Source: Pirellulales bacterium
GTDB lineage: Bacteria; Planctomycetota; Planctomycetia; Pirellulales; JACPPG01
Assembly (NCBI GenBank): GCA_035546535.1
Contig: DASZWQ010000189.1
Coordinates: 1 to 39,301 of the forward strand
Length of the DNA stretch: 39,301 nucleotides
Direction of reading: 5' to 3'
This document shows, one piece after another, positions 1 through 9,360 of the stretch. The notes beneath the pieces were generated by a model that did no database searches, was not told the DNA's origin, and saw nothing but the letters and a program-made list of their open reading frames with translations. A program made the translations under genes and the position numbers. Position 1 is the stretch's first letter. Each line of letters opens with the position of its first letter.

Positions 1-1
1 G

Positions 2-121
2 ATCGTGCCCGAGCGCGACCTGCGCCGTGTGTACCACCTGCAATTGAAGGATATGTCGAGCGCCGACGGGGCGAAGCTGTTGCACCCCGACGCGTACTAC
101 ACGCTCAACGAGCTACCGTAG
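2..121 (+). CDS. C-terminal fragment of an unrecognised protein
   Basis: An open frame enters from the left edge and ends at a TAG (119-121), leaving the last 39 residues of a protein. The visible tail contains RVYHLQLKDM and ends YYTLNELP. It is rich in charged residues, has no membrane segment and has the codon use of its neighbours. I do not recognise the family with confidence. Tails of this general shape occur at the ends of large secreted planctomycete proteins, but that is an impression. The next gene is on the opposite strand and its stop lies only 7 bases away, so the two converge. Confidence 0.6.
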   Translation: MVPERDLRRVYHLQLKDMSSADGAKLLHPDAYYTLNELP

Positions 122-128
122 CCGCGCG

Positions 129-1124
129 TTACTTGCCGCGAGGCCGGCTTAGCGCCACCAGCCCGAGCGCTCCCAGAAGACACAGCACGATGCTCGATGG
201 CTCGGGCACACGCGTATACAGCGCAAACGCCAGATCCTTCGAGAACGAATCGATCCCCGGCAACTGCCCAGCAACACCCGGCGGCCCATCATAAGGCAGG
301 ATATAGTTCTGTGGGGTGCCGATGGCTTGATCGATGAGCGACGGACTTATCGGCCCGGCGACCGGCGGCGTCGCAAGACCGTTGATGCCGATCGTGCCGG
401 CCACGGCGTCGTCTTGAAAATGGTTGACCGTTAGGCCCGGCGGAACGACTCCCGCCACGTGCTCGCCCGGCACCACGGCCGGTGCTGTCGAAGCGAGCAC
501 GTTCGGCACGGTCCAATCGCGATCATGCCAGCCCCAGGCAATTTGCCCATCCGTCGCGGGATTGACGATCGCCACGATTTTCAGCCAATACACCGTATCC
601 GCTTTTTCGGCGAACGGCACCTGCAACTCGGCGTTGTATTGATACAACGTGCCTCCATCGGGACTGCCGGGGTTGGGAAGTGGCGTCTCGGTGAAGGTGC
701 CCGATCCCGGCGCAAGCTGCCCGAGCGTAACGATCTGCGCCGAAAGTATGTTGCCCGGGTGGCTCGGTTCGCCGTTTGGGCCGGCAGGTACGTCCGACTC
801 AAAGGCGACCAGGAAATCCTTCACGCCCGTGCCCGCAAAGCCTTGCAGATACGATCCCCACCATTGCACATGCACGACGGGTGTATTGAATTTGTCGGCG
901 AAGTCGTCCGCCATGTACTGGCCCGTGTAACCGGGAGCAACCGCCGTGGGATAGACAGTGCTGATCTCGTCGTGCCCTGGATACGGATTGGTGGGCGATA
1001 CCATGAGTGGCGAGTTTAGAAACTTGAGCGTCTCGCCTGGTAGTGGGTCGGCGAATGCGGTGACAACTTGCAGTGCGACAAGAACGATCAGTCCCAACGT
1101 GATGACGAGTGTCCGGCGCTGCAT
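129..1124 (-). CDS. PEP-CTERM sorting-domain exported protein
   Basis: A 331-residue secreted protein of unknown function. It starts with a signal peptide (Arg-Arg, then a hydrophobic stretch to about residue 25, ending near TAFADP). It ends with a PEP-CTERM tail: VPEPSS at about 308-313, a hydrophobic segment, then the basic end SRPRGK. Proteins of this type are processed by an exosortase and anchored or released at the cell envelope. The middle is rich in Gly, Pro, Trp and aromatic residues, as expected of an extracellular beta-rich domain, with no enzyme motif seen. An AAGGGG ribosome-binding site (complement of 1133-1138) lies 8 bases before the ATG, which supports this start. No exosortase is in the window. 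Confidence 0.85.
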   Translation of the reverse strand: MQRRTLVITLGLIVLVALQVVTAFADPLPGETLKFLNSPLMVSPTNPYPGHDEISTVYPTAVAPGYTGQYMADDFADKFNTPVVHVQWWGSYLQGFAGTGVKDFLVAFESDVPAGPNGEPSHPGNILSAQIVTLGQLAPGSGTFTETPLPNPGSPDGGTLYQYNAELQVPFAEKADTVYWLKIVAIVNPATDGQIAWGWHDRDWTVPNVLASTAPAVVPGEHVAGVVPPGLTVNHFQDDAVAGTIGINGLATPPVAGPISPSLIDQAIGTPQNYILPYDGPPGVAGQLPGIDSFSKDLAFALYTRVPEPSSIVLCLLGALGLVALSRPRGK

Positions 1125-1875
1125 GATTGGTACCCCTTGTGTGAAATGGCCCTTAGTAAGCGCAAATCCTCAATGCACGACTGAAAGAAGCCGCCGAGGC
1201 GCGCAGCAGCGCTTCGATCCAACGAGTCTGAGAAACCAAGGGCAGCTCGAAGACAGACCGGAGGAGCGCCTGGATTCAGGAAAGATCCGCGTCTGCGACG
1301 CGCGACAGGGCTTTGGGAATGCCTGCTTGCATTAGCGCACCTCCCCGATTGAGCGCTCGCGGCGCGTGGCGATTCGAGATGCCTGCCCTGACGCCGCTTG
1401 CGCACGTAGACCGTGGACTGGCCGCCCTTTGGGCACGGCAAAGTCATGCGATCACGCTGGAACAATCGATGCGGAAGATCTACCCCGTACCTGGAATTGC
1501 AGTCCAGGTCTTCAAAGCATTACTCCTTCGCAGGAACTACTGCTTCGATGGACTACTGCAAGCTCTTCCCTGCACGATCCTAACTTGCGAGGTTCCGTGG
1601 CAGCTTGATGAAGATACAGCCCCCACAATTATGCTGCCGCAAAGTCACCCGCTCGCGCACGAGAGGCATTTCCCGCCCGACGGGCGAAATGTAGCCGACC
1701 GCGTTAAACTAGCAATTCCTTGGCGTGGGCGTCAAGAAAATTCCGAACGGTTTTTCTTCACCAGGCCAAAGCAGACGAGTTCTGTTACAGCGTCGTTCGG
1801 TTGCAACTTCGCGGCGCCGCTGTTACGGTGACAGCTCCTGCCTGACTATTTTCCCGCCCCTGCAGAGGCTCCTTG
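1125..1875. other. Intergenic region between divergent genes, no gene supported
   Basis: About 750 bases separate the divergent PEP-CTERM and DUF1501 genes. Open frames cross it on both strands, but their translations look random (many Arg, Ser and Cys, no motif) and they lack ribosome-binding sites. The region holds a bulged inverted repeat at 1667-1691 (CATTT and CGCCC arms around GAC) and an A/T-rich one at 1734-1758 (AAGAAAA pairing with TTTTCTT). It must contain the promoters of both flanking genes, but I could not place them convincingly. Confidence 0.5.
1864..1868 (+). promoter_or_regulatory. Ribosome-binding site of the DUF1501 gene
   Basis: AGAGG lies 7 bases before the ATG at 1876. 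This favours that ATG over the TTG codon immediately upstream of it. Confidence 0.5.
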
Positions 1876-3336
1876 ATGCGTGCCTCACCTGTTACACCCT
1901 CCCATCCGCGTTTCGGTCGTCGCGCGGCCCTGCAAGCCGGCGCGATCGGACTTTTGGGTGTGGGCATGAATCACCTGGCGGCGCTGCGCAGCGCTGCAAG
2001 CGTGGGAGCACGCGCCCCATCCGCTGCTCCGAGGGCGCGCTCGGTCATCTACATTTTTCTCTCAGGCGGCCTCTCGCAACACGAAAGCTTCGATCCCAAG
2101 CCCGCTGCGCCCGATGGCATCCGCGGCGAGTTTCGCTCCATCGCTACGCGCACGCCGGGTATCGAGATCTGCGAGCACTTGCCTGAGCTTGCCAAGCGCA
2201 GCCACCGGTGGTCGCTGGTCCGCTCGCTGACTCATCCCTCGAACGATCATTCGTTGGGGCACATGATCATGCTCTCGGGCATGTCCGCCAAGCCCGTGGG
2301 CTTCGATCCCGAAAAGCCGAAGTCCTCGGATTGGCCGTCGATCGCCGCCATTGCGGGAGCCGCGAGCAGGCACCTCAACAATCTGCCTCCCGCGGTGGTG
2401 CTGCCGGAGCGTTTGGTGCATCGCACGGGCCGCGTCATTCCAGGCCAGTTCGGCGGACAAATGGGAATGCGCCGCGATCCGTGGTTCATCGAAGCTTGCC
2501 CGTTCAATCCGAATTCTTACGGGGCCTGGCCGGAGTACGGCTTTCACTTCGAGCGGGGCGGCGAGAATCCGCCCGGCTTCGTTTTTCAAGCGCCGAATTT
2601 GTCGCTGCCCGAAGGTCTGGCCGGCGACCGCTTTGAGCGTCGCCTGGCACTGTTGAGTGGGATCGGTCAGCAGCGCGCCGGGCTGGAACGCCTGGCCACG
2701 AACGAGAAGTTCGATCGCTACCGTCAGGACGCGATTTCGCTCTTGGCCGACGCATCGGTTAAGCGCGCGATGGACGTCGTCAATGCCGATGCGGGAACCC
2801 TCGATCGCTACGGCCGGAACGTGTTTGGCTGGTCGCTCTTGATGGCCAAGCGGCTGGTCGCGGCGGGCGTCAGCCTCGTGCAGGTGAATCTTGGCAACAA
2901 TGAAACTTGGGACACGCATCAGAGCATGTTCCCGGTGCTCAGGGACAACCTGTTGCCGCCAACCGATCGCGCGCTGGCCGCGCTACTCGACGATCTCGAC
3001 GCCGAGGGCATGCTCGACAGCACGATGATCGTCATGGCGGGTGAATTCGGTCGCACACCCAAGATTTCGAACTTGCCAGGCGCCAAGCTGCCCGGGCGCG
3101 ATCATTGGGGCGCCGTGCAGAGCGTCTTTTTCGCCGGCGGTGGCGTGCGAGGTGGCACGGTGATCGGCTCCTCCGATCGCAACGGTGGTTATCCGGCCAG
3201 CCAGCCCGTGCGGCCCGAGAACATGGCCGCCACGATCTATCACGCACTGGGCATTCCAGCCACGGCCGCCTGGCATGATTCCGAAGCTCGCCCACACCAG
3301 ATCTATCACGGGGACCCCATCCCGGGTCTGACGTAG
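1876..3336 (+). CDS. DUF1501 family protein (sulfatase-like fold, Tat-exported)
   Basis: A 486-residue member of the DUF1501 family, which is abundant in planctomycetes and related to the alkaline phosphatase/sulfatase superfamily. The N-terminus has a twin-arginine export signal (FGRRAALQAG followed by a hydrophobic stretch). Diagnostic segments include YIFLSGGLSQHESFDPKP near the start, WDTHQSMFPVLRDNLLPPTD in the middle, and GEFGRTPKI followed by GRDHW near the end; the Asp/His residues there are the likely metal or phosphate ligands. DUF1501 genes usually follow a DUF1549/DUF1553 (PSD1-type cytochrome) gene, but here the upstream stretch is empty and the downstream gene is a glycoside hydrolase. 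The substrate is unknown. Confidence 0.9.
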   Translation: MRASPVTPSHPRFGRRAALQAGAIGLLGVGMNHLAALRSAASVGARAPSAAPRARSVIYIFLSGGLSQHESFDPKPAAPDGIRGEFRSIATRTPGIEICEHLPELAKRSHRWSLVRSLTHPSNDHSLGHMIMLSGMSAKPVGFDPEKPKSSDWPSIAAIAGAASRHLNNLPPAVVLPERLVHRTGRVIPGQFGGQMGMRRDPWFIEACPFNPNSYGAWPEYGFHFERGGENPPGFVFQAPNLSLPEGLAGDRFERRLALLSGIGQQRAGLERLATNEKFDRYRQDAISLLADASVKRAMDVVNADAGTLDRYGRNVFGWSLLMAKRLVAAGVSLVQVNLGNNETWDTHQSMFPVLRDNLLPPTDRALAALLDDLDAEGMLDSTMIVMAGEFGRTPKISNLPGAKLPGRDHWGAVQSVFFAGGGVRGGTVIGSSDRNGGYPASQPVRPENMAATIYHALGIPATAAWHDSEARPHQIYHGDPIPGLT

Positions 3337-3472
3337 GCCCGCTTGACACCCGTTTTCTGCCGACTGCCGTTTGGCAGCTTGCGGCCATGGCCCTCGATAG
3401 GGAAACTGGGCGTTTGGGGCGATTCGGTCATTGTTCGTTTGCGCACCGGGATTTCGATCCTTGCGCCTTGGC

Positions 3473-5647
3473 ATGCGGTTCCTTCTCGTCATCGTTTCGA
3501 TGCTGTTTTCTTCGGCGGCGACGCTGCGCGCCGAGGATCGCGCGGACCTCGTCATCGCTGATTTCGAGGCGGACGACTATGGCGAGTGGCGCGCCGAGGG
3601 AGAGGCATTCGGCGCCGGCCCCGCGCGCGGCACGCTGGCCAATCAAATGGCCGTCAGCGGGTATGAAGGCAAAGGGTTGGTCAATTCCTATCTCGGTGGC
3701 GACGGCACGCAGGGCACACTGACCTCGCCCCCGTTCAAGATCGAGCGCCGGTACATCAATTTTCTTGTCGGTGGTGGTCATCATCCGACGGAAACATGCA
3801 TTGATCTTCTGGTCGACGGTCGTGTTGTCGACAGTGCAACGGGACCCGCTGCCGGCGGTGGCAACGAGCACCTCGAGTGGCACACGTTCGACGTCCGGCA
3901 ACTGGCCGACAAGGAAGCCGTGATTCAGTTGGTCGATCGCAACACGGGCGGTTGGGGACACGTCCTGGTCGATCAGATCACGCAGAGCGACGAGCGGCTG
4001 GCCGCCGAACCCGCCATGCGCGAGCTGCCGATCACGGCCCGTTACTTGAATCTACCGGTGCGCACCGGCGCCGCTCCACGGCACGTGCGATTGGAAGTCG
4101 AGGGGCGCACCGTACGCGAGCTTGACGTCGAACTGGCCGACGCGATCAAGCCCGAAGGAAAATCCGTGGCCGCTCCGTTGGCCATGCGACCGCGCATCCG
4201 CCCGGGCGCGTTGTCATTGTGGGCGCCTGTGGATCTGAACGAATATCGTGGCAAGACGCTACGGATCGAAGTGGCCGCGCTGCCGAAAGAATCGCAAGCC
4301 TTGGAGCTCGCGTCGCTCGATGACGAACCGCGCGTGCTCGCGCCGGTGTATCACGAAAAGCTGCGGCCGCAGTTTCATTTCACATCACGGCGAGGCTGGT
4401 TGAACGACCCCAACGGGCTGGTGTACGTGGCCGGCAAGTGGCATTTGTTCTATCAACACAATCCGTACGGCTGGCATTGGGGCAACATGCACTGGGGGCA
4501 CGCCGTCAGCGACGATCTGATCGCCTGGCACGAACTGCCGCTGGCACTTACGCCCCATCGTTATGGCGATTGGTGTTTTTCCGGGAGCGCGGTCGTCGAT
4601 GCGGAAAACACGTCGGGTTTCAAAAAAGGCGACGGCGATCTACTGGTCCTCGCGTACACCAGCACCGGCCGCGGCGAGTGCATCGCCTACAGCAATGACG
4701 AGGGGCTGACCTGGACTGAGTTCGAAGGCAATCCGGTCGTACGTCATCAGGGACGCGACCCGCGACTCCTCGGGCATGCTCCGAGCAACCGCTGGGTGAT
4801 GGCCGTATACGACGAGACCGACGGCAAGCGATGGATCGCGTTCTATACGTCCGCCGATCTGAAGGTCTGGGAGTTCGCCAGCCGCATCGAAGGCTTCTTC
4901 GAATGCCCGGATCTCTTCGAGATCGCGAGCGATGACGATGAATCGCTATCACGGTGGGTGCTGCACGCAGCCGATGGCAAATACGTGCTCGGCAAATTCG
5001 ACGGGCGCGTCTTCACGCCCGAAACCGAGAAACAACAACTCTGGCACGGCAACTTTTACGCGGCGCAGACGTACAGTAATGCCCCCGATGGCCGGCGGGT
5101 ACAAATCGGCTGGGCGCAGGGGATCGCCTTTCCCGACATGCCCTTCAATCAGCAGATGACGATCCCCGTCGATCTCTTGTTGCGAGCAACGCCGGCCGGC
5201 CCGCGATTGTTTGCGTGGCCCGTCGACGAATCGGAATCGCTGCGCTCGATGCTGCACGCGTTTGCCGACATTCGCGTGGCGCCGGATGAAAACCCGCTCG
5301 AGGACACCTCGGGCGAACTGTTCGACATCGAAGCAGAAATCGATCTGGGAGACGTGCAGGAATGCGGCTTCGTAATTCGCGGCGCGCCGGTCACGTATAA
5401 TGTCGAGCGGCACGAGATCGCGTGCGGCGCGCAAAAGGCGCCGCTTGCGGCCGAAGATAACGTGATCCGTTTGCGGCTACTGGCCGATCGAGGTTCGATC
5501 GAACTCTTCGGTAACGGAGGGCAGATGGCACTGTCCGCCGCCGCGACGCTCGAGGCCGACAACCGCAAGCTTGAATTCTTCGTCCGCGGCGGCCGGGCGC
5601 GCGTCCGCTCGCTAACGGTCTATGAATTGCGATCGGCGTGGAAATAG
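3473..5647 (+). CDS. Secreted glycoside hydrolase family 32 (levanase/fructan beta-fructosidase-like)
   Basis: A 724-residue exported enzyme predicted to cleave beta-fructosidic bonds in levan, inulin or sucrose. The ATG at 3473 begins a clear signal peptide (MRFLLVIVSMLFSSAATLRA). Residues about 20-290 form a non-catalytic beta-rich region containing a GxxxGxLTSPPF stretch, seen at the front of many bacterial levanases. The five-bladed propeller follows with all three GH32 acidic motifs: WLNDPNG (nucleophile Asp312), RDP (Asp429, transition-state stabiliser) and ECPDLF (acid/base Glu477). The C-terminal 150 residues are the usual beta-sandwich, including the SIELFGNGG segment. Its stop codon directly abuts the stop of the convergent symporter gene. 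No fructose transporter or fructokinase is nearby, so it appears to act alone. Exact substrate cannot be read from the sequence. Confidence 0.93.
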   Translation: MRFLLVIVSMLFSSAATLRAEDRADLVIADFEADDYGEWRAEGEAFGAGPARGTLANQMAVSGYEGKGLVNSYLGGDGTQGTLTSPPFKIERRYINFLVGGGHHPTETCIDLLVDGRVVDSATGPAAGGGNEHLEWHTFDVRQLADKEAVIQLVDRNTGGWGHVLVDQITQSDERLAAEPAMRELPITARYLNLPVRTGAAPRHVRLEVEGRTVRELDVELADAIKPEGKSVAAPLAMRPRIRPGALSLWAPVDLNEYRGKTLRIEVAALPKESQALELASLDDEPRVLAPVYHEKLRPQFHFTSRRGWLNDPNGLVYVAGKWHLFYQHNPYGWHWGNMHWGHAVSDDLIAWHELPLALTPHRYGDWCFSGSAVVDAENTSGFKKGDGDLLVLAYTSTGRGECIAYSNDEGLTWTEFEGNPVVRHQGRDPRLLGHAPSNRWVMAVYDETDGKRWIAFYTSADLKVWEFASRIEGFFECPDLFEIASDDDESLSRWVLHAADGKYVLGKFDGRVFTPETEKQQLWHGNFYAAQTYSNAPDGRRVQIGWAQGIAFPDMPFNQQMTIPVDLLLRATPAGPRLFAWPVDESESLRSMLHAFADIRVAPDENPLEDTSGELFDIEAEIDLGDVQECGFVIRGAPVTYNVERHEIACGAQKAPLAAEDNVIRLRLLADRGSIELFGNGGQMALSAAATLEADNRKLEFFVRGGRARVRSLTVYELRSAWK

Positions 5648-7033
5648 CTACGCCGTCGAGGTCGCCGCGTCATCGGTGGGCGGCGCGACGTCCTCCGTAG
5701 GCGGGGCCGTTTCGTCCCCTGCCACGCACGTGGCGAGCACCAGGTCGCCCGATACGTTGAGCACCGTGCGGCACATGTCGCACAACCGGTCGACGCCGAG
5801 GATGATGGCGATCCCTGCTGGCTCGACCCCGACGTTGCGTAACACGATCATGATCAGCGGGATCGAACCTCCTGGCACGCCGGCCGTGCCTACGCCGGCC
5901 AGGATCGACATCAAGACGACCTTGATCTGGTCCACGACGGTCAGATCCTTGTTGAACACCTGTGCGAGAAAGAGCACGACGACGCCTTCGTAGAGCGCGG
6001 TGCCGTTCTGATTGCCAGTTGCCCCCACGGTAAGGACGAAACGCGAGATTTCGGGGGGAAGACGCAGCTTTTCGCGCGCCACGCGCAACGAGACCGGTAG
6101 CGTAGCGTTCGACGAGCTGGTGCCGAACGCCGTCAGCGCCGCATCGGAGATGTCGCGGAAGAATTGCCAAGGATTGCGCCGCGCGATGCCGGCCAAGGCC
6201 AACGAATAGACGACGAACATCTGGATCGACAGCCCCAACACCACGGTCGCCACGAACCAGAACAACGTGCCCAGCACGTCGGGGCCCTGGCGCGCGGTGA
6301 TGCCGAAAACCAGGCACGCGACACAGTACGGGGCCAACTGCATGGCGATGCCAATAATCACCATGCTGACGTCGAAGATGCCTTCGAGCACGCCGACGAG
6401 CGGCCCGGTGCGTTCGGGACTCATGGCCAGGGCCACGCCGAGCATCAGCGCGAAGAACATCACGGCCAGCATGCCGTTCCCGGGCGAGCTACCGTCGAGT
6501 GCACCGCTCATCTCCTGAAGGGGGTTCTCAGGAATGATGTCCAGAAGCGTCCTGGCGATCGTTTTTGCGTCATCGGCTTTTTTCTCGGCGCTCACCATCT
6601 CCTTCAAGTAATGCGCCGATAACTCGGACCGCTTCTCGGGCGAGAGCCGCTTGCCAGGCTGAATCACGTTCACGAGCACCAGGCCAATGACGACGGAACT
6701 GGCCGAGAAGATGAATGTGAAGAAGAGCGTCCTCGCGCCGACGCGCCCGAGTCGTCGCAGGTCGCCCAGTTCGAGCACGCCCAATGCGAGCGCCGAAATC
6801 ACGAGCGGCAGCACCACCATGAACACCAGCCGCAAGAAAATGCGGCCGATCGTGTCGGTCCATTCCAGAAGGCGGCCGAGGTTGAGCGAATCGTGATAAT
6901 AATTCGCCACCGCGCCCAGCAAGGCTCCCACGACCAGACCGATCAGAATGCGGGTGTGCAGCGGTAACCGACGACGTTTCGTAGCGCCCGGAGGCGAACC
7001 AGCCTGCTCAGCGGTAGTGTGGGGCGGCGTCAT
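5648..7033 (-). CDS. Dicarboxylate/amino-acid:cation symporter (DAACS family)
   Basis: A 461-residue inner-membrane transporter of the GltP/DctA type, coupling Na+ or H+ to uptake of glutamate, aspartate or C4-dicarboxylates. The first transmembrane segment (RILIGLVVGALLG) is followed by WTDTIGRIFLRLVFMVVLPLVISALALGV, typical of this family. The Ser-rich re-entrant loop (TAFGTSSSNATLPVS), the NQNGTALYEG motif and the GVPGGSIPLIMIVL segment are all present; these form the substrate and cation sites. The ATG at 7033 gives a normal N-terminus; an upstream ATG at 7099 would add 22 residues with no hydrophobic character. The last 30 residues are an acidic Thr/Pro-rich tail. A charged insertion (KRSELSAHYLKEMVSAEKKA) sits after TM3, as in some bacterial members. 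Confidence 0.93.
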   Translation of the reverse strand: MTPPHTTAEQAGSPPGATKRRRLPLHTRILIGLVVGALLGAVANYYHDSLNLGRLLEWTDTIGRIFLRLVFMVVLPLVISALALGVLELGDLRRLGRVGARTLFFTFIFSASSVVIGLVLVNVIQPGKRLSPEKRSELSAHYLKEMVSAEKKADDAKTIARTLLDIIPENPLQEMSGALDGSSPGNGMLAVMFFALMLGVALAMSPERTGPLVGVLEGIFDVSMVIIGIAMQLAPYCVACLVFGITARQGPDVLGTLFWFVATVVLGLSIQMFVVYSLALAGIARRNPWQFFRDISDAALTAFGTSSSNATLPVSLRVAREKLRLPPEISRFVLTVGATGNQNGTALYEGVVVLFLAQVFNKDLTVVDQIKVVLMSILAGVGTAGVPGGSIPLIMIVLRNVGVEPAGIAIILGVDRLCDMCRTVLNVSGDLVLATCVAGDETAPPTEDVAPPTDDAATSTA

Positions 7034-7233
7034 CTTGTGACGGTTAGCTCCGCGAACAATCGATGCAATCGGCTCATCGGCAAAACACGAACCGGGCATT
7101 GTAGCGGCCCGCTTCCCGCCTCGCACTACGGGGCCTGGCGCAGTAGACTTTGAGACCCCGGGCCGGACCCGCTTCGCTTGTTCCGGCGCCCGCTGCTGCA
7201 AGCCATCCTCTCACCCGAGACCTTTGGCCACGC

Positions 7234-7923
7234 ATGGATTACTTCAAATACGTGATCGACCTGGTGCTGCATTTCGACAAGCACCTGTCGCAATTCATCG
7301 CCGAGTACGATCAGTGGACGTACCTGATCCTGTTTTTAATTATTTTTTGCGAGACAGGACTGGTCGTTACGCCGATTCTGCCGGGCGATTCGCTACTGTT
7401 CGCCGCCGGTGTCTTTGCGGCCAAGGGCCAGTTGAACCTGGGGCTTTTATTCGCCTTGCTGGGCGCGGCGGCCGTACTGGGGGACGCCGTAAATTACGCC
7501 ATCGGCAAGTTCATGGGTCCGAAAGTGCTCACGCGCGACGGCCGGTTCTTGAAAAAGAAATATCTCGAGCGCACCCACCAGTTCTACGAACGCTACGGCG
7601 GCAAGACGATTATCCTCGCGCGGTTCGTGCCGATCGTACGCACCTTCGCCCCCTTTCTGGCGGGTGTGGGGACGATGTCGTATTGGCAGTTCGGCACGTA
7701 CAACATCATTGGCGCCGTGTTGTGGATCTCGCTCTGCCTCTTGTTCGGATATTTCTTCGGCAACATCGACTTCGTGCAGAAGCACTTCGAGTTGGTGCTG
7801 CTGGTGATCATCTTTATATCGATCTTGCCGGCTGTCTTCGAAGCGTGGCGCGCGTGGCGTCACGGTCATGCTGCGAGTGCCTCGACGCCGGCCGTGCCTG
7901 ATGCCGTCGATTCGGAGGGCTAG
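7234..7923 (+). CDS. DedA family membrane protein (VTT/SNARE-associated domain)
   Basis: A 229-residue inner-membrane protein of the DedA/Tvp38 family, whose members are implicated in flipping undecaprenyl phosphate or phospholipids and in maintaining membrane potential. The hallmark FCETGLVVTPILPGDSLLFAAG lies at about residues 42-63. It is followed by a Gly-rich segment (AVNYAIGKFMG), then ILARFVPIVRTFAPFLAGVG with the conserved arginines and proline, and a final transmembrane helix. The ATG at 7234 was chosen because the codons before it encode a Pro/Ala/Arg-rich stretch unlike the family. It is divergent from the symporter gene with about 200 bases between them. Confidence 0.93.
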   Translation: MDYFKYVIDLVLHFDKHLSQFIAEYDQWTYLILFLIIFCETGLVVTPILPGDSLLFAAGVFAAKGQLNLGLLFALLGAAAVLGDAVNYAIGKFMGPKVLTRDGRFLKKKYLERTHQFYERYGGKTIILARFVPIVRTFAPFLAGVGTMSYWQFGTYNIIGAVLWISLCLLFGYFFGNIDFVQKHFELVLLVIIFISILPAVFEAWRAWRHGHAASASTPAVPDAVDSEG

Positions 7924-7988
7924 GCGAGCGGGGAGTATGCGTTCAAGGGGGAGATCGGTTCAGCCCGAGGTCGTGCGAGCCGAACGTG

Positions 7989-8408
7989 ATGAAATCCGCG
8001 CATATGTCCATGCGAGAATTCGTGGCCATCGCGCAGCGCGTCATCGCGGAGTTGGGCGATCCGTTCCGTCGCTGGCTGGAAAATATCGTCGTCGACGTCG
8101 AAATCACTCCCACCCGCGAGATGCTCGAGGAGGCCGGCCTCGACCCGAACGAGGAAACGCTGCTCGGGCTGTTCATCGGCCGTGCGGTGACCGACCAGGA
8201 ATACGGCGAGCACGCCCCGAATCAGATCCTACTCTTCAAACGCCCGATCGAAGAAGCTTGCCGCAATCGCGCGGAAGTGGCCTATGAGATTCGGCGTACA
8301 CTGATCCACGAAATGGCACACCACTTCGGCTACTCGGAAGAAGACCTGGAAGAGTACGAGTCGCGACCTAGCCCTTTCGACGAAAACCCTGGTGAAGAAG
8401 ACGAGTGA
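7989..8408 (+). CDS. Zincin-like metallopeptidase family protein (DUF1025-type)
   Basis: A 139-residue small soluble protein of the minimal zincin family (Pfam Zincin_1). The zinc-binding HEMAHHFGYSEEDLEEY lies at residues 107-123, with His107 and His111 as ligands and Glu108 as catalytic base. The N-terminal half has the family's alpha-helical EFVAIAQRVIAEL and FRRWLENIVVDVE segments, and LLGLFIGR and PNQILLFKRPIE match the middle strands. Length is normal for the family. The start is uncertain: the ATGs at 7989, 8004 and 8010 and a GTG at 7986 are all in frame, and none has a strong ribosome-binding site. Peptidase activity has rarely been shown for this family, so the physiological role is unknown. 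Confidence 0.88.
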   Translation: MKSAHMSMREFVAIAQRVIAELGDPFRRWLENIVVDVEITPTREMLEEAGLDPNEETLLGLFIGRAVTDQEYGEHAPNQILLFKRPIEEACRNRAEVAYEIRRTLIHEMAHHFGYSEEDLEEYESRPSPFDENPGEEDE

Positions 8409-8519
8409 ACCCGTGCGGGCCAACGATTGTCCCTGCGGTCGGAAGCGCTTAAGGGCGTACGATCTGATTTTTCGAGCACTCGGACACGCCACCATCAGCA
8501 ACTCTTTGGTTTCCGCCCC

Positions 8520-9308
8520 ATGACAAACTCAACTGCGCCCTCGTCAACCGATCACAGCAAGCCGGTGCAGACGTGGGATCCCGCGCTCTACGACGCCAGG
8601 CATTCCTTCGTTTACAAGGCTGCGGCCGACCTGCTGGGCCTGTTGGCGCCGCAGGCCGGAGAAAAGATCATTGACCTGGGTTGTGGCACAGGGCCGCTCA
8701 CGGCGCAGATTGCCGCGGCCGGCGCACAAGTGATGGGACTCGATTCCTCGGAGGCGATGGTTCGCGAGGCGCGGCGCAATTTCCCGGCGATCGAGTTTCA
8801 AGTGGCGGATGCACGCTCGTTCCATGTCGCTGAGCCGCAAGACGCCGTGTTCAGCAACGCGGTGCTGCACTGGGTACAGCCTCCCGAGGAGGCCATCCGC
8901 GCGATCGCCGCGGCCCTGCGCCCCGGCGGACGCTTCGTGGCCGAATTCGGGGGATACGGATGCGTGGCGCGGATCATTACCGCGACAAATCGGGCCATGG
9001 CCGGGTCCGACGTCAAGCGGCAATGGTTTTTTCCCAGCGTTGGCCAGTACACACCCCTGTTAGAGGCCGGCGGATTCGAAGTCCGCTTCGCCACGCTCTT
9101 CGATCGGCCGACGCCGCTCGACGAAGGGGAGCAAGGCTTGCGCAACTGGCTGCGCATGTTTGCCGGCGCGTATTTCGACGCGCTCGACGAAGACAAACGT
9201 GAGAGGACGTTTGCCGCGATCGAGACAGAATTGCGCCGCCATCTATGGCAGGACGACCACTGGGTCGCCGACTATCGCCGCATTCGCCTGGTGGCGCATA
9301 AGCTCTGA
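8520..9308 (+). CDS. Class I SAM-dependent methyltransferase
   Basis: A 262-residue cytoplasmic methyltransferase. The SAM-binding motif I IIDLGCGTGPL is at residues 50-60, followed by VMGLDSSEAMV (motif II, acidic residue for the ribose), FQVADARSF and the SNAVLHWVQPPEEAIRAIAAAL segment typical of UbiE/trans-aconitate methyltransferase-like enzymes. The first 20 residues are Ser/Thr-rich and followed by TWDPALYDARHSFVY, an N-terminal block common in bacterial enzymes annotated as trans-aconitate methyltransferase-like. The ATG at 8520 begins this block; sequence before it has no family resemblance. The substrate is not deducible. The following acetyltransferase lies 118 bases downstream on the same strand. 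Confidence 0.9.
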   Translation: MTNSTAPSSTDHSKPVQTWDPALYDARHSFVYKAAADLLGLLAPQAGEKIIDLGCGTGPLTAQIAAAGAQVMGLDSSEAMVREARRNFPAIEFQVADARSFHVAEPQDAVFSNAVLHWVQPPEEAIRAIAAALRPGGRFVAEFGGYGCVARIITATNRAMAGSDVKRQWFFPSVGQYTPLLEAGGFEVRFATLFDRPTPLDEGEQGLRNWLRMFAGAYFDALDEDKRERTFAAIETELRRHLWQDDHWVADYRRIRLVAHKL

Positions 9309-9360
9309 ACGCGACCTGGCCGCTCCCGATGTTCGGCCAGGATTGCGATTCCTTCTCTTT

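Noticed and set aside
1667..1691. Bulged inverted repeat as a terminator
   Set aside because: It lies between divergent genes where no transcript needs to end, and no T-run follows.
1313..1831. Plus-strand frame of 172 codons in the gap before the DUF1501 gene
   Set aside because: Translation is rich in Arg, Pro and Cys without pattern; no ribosome-binding site and no family resemblance.
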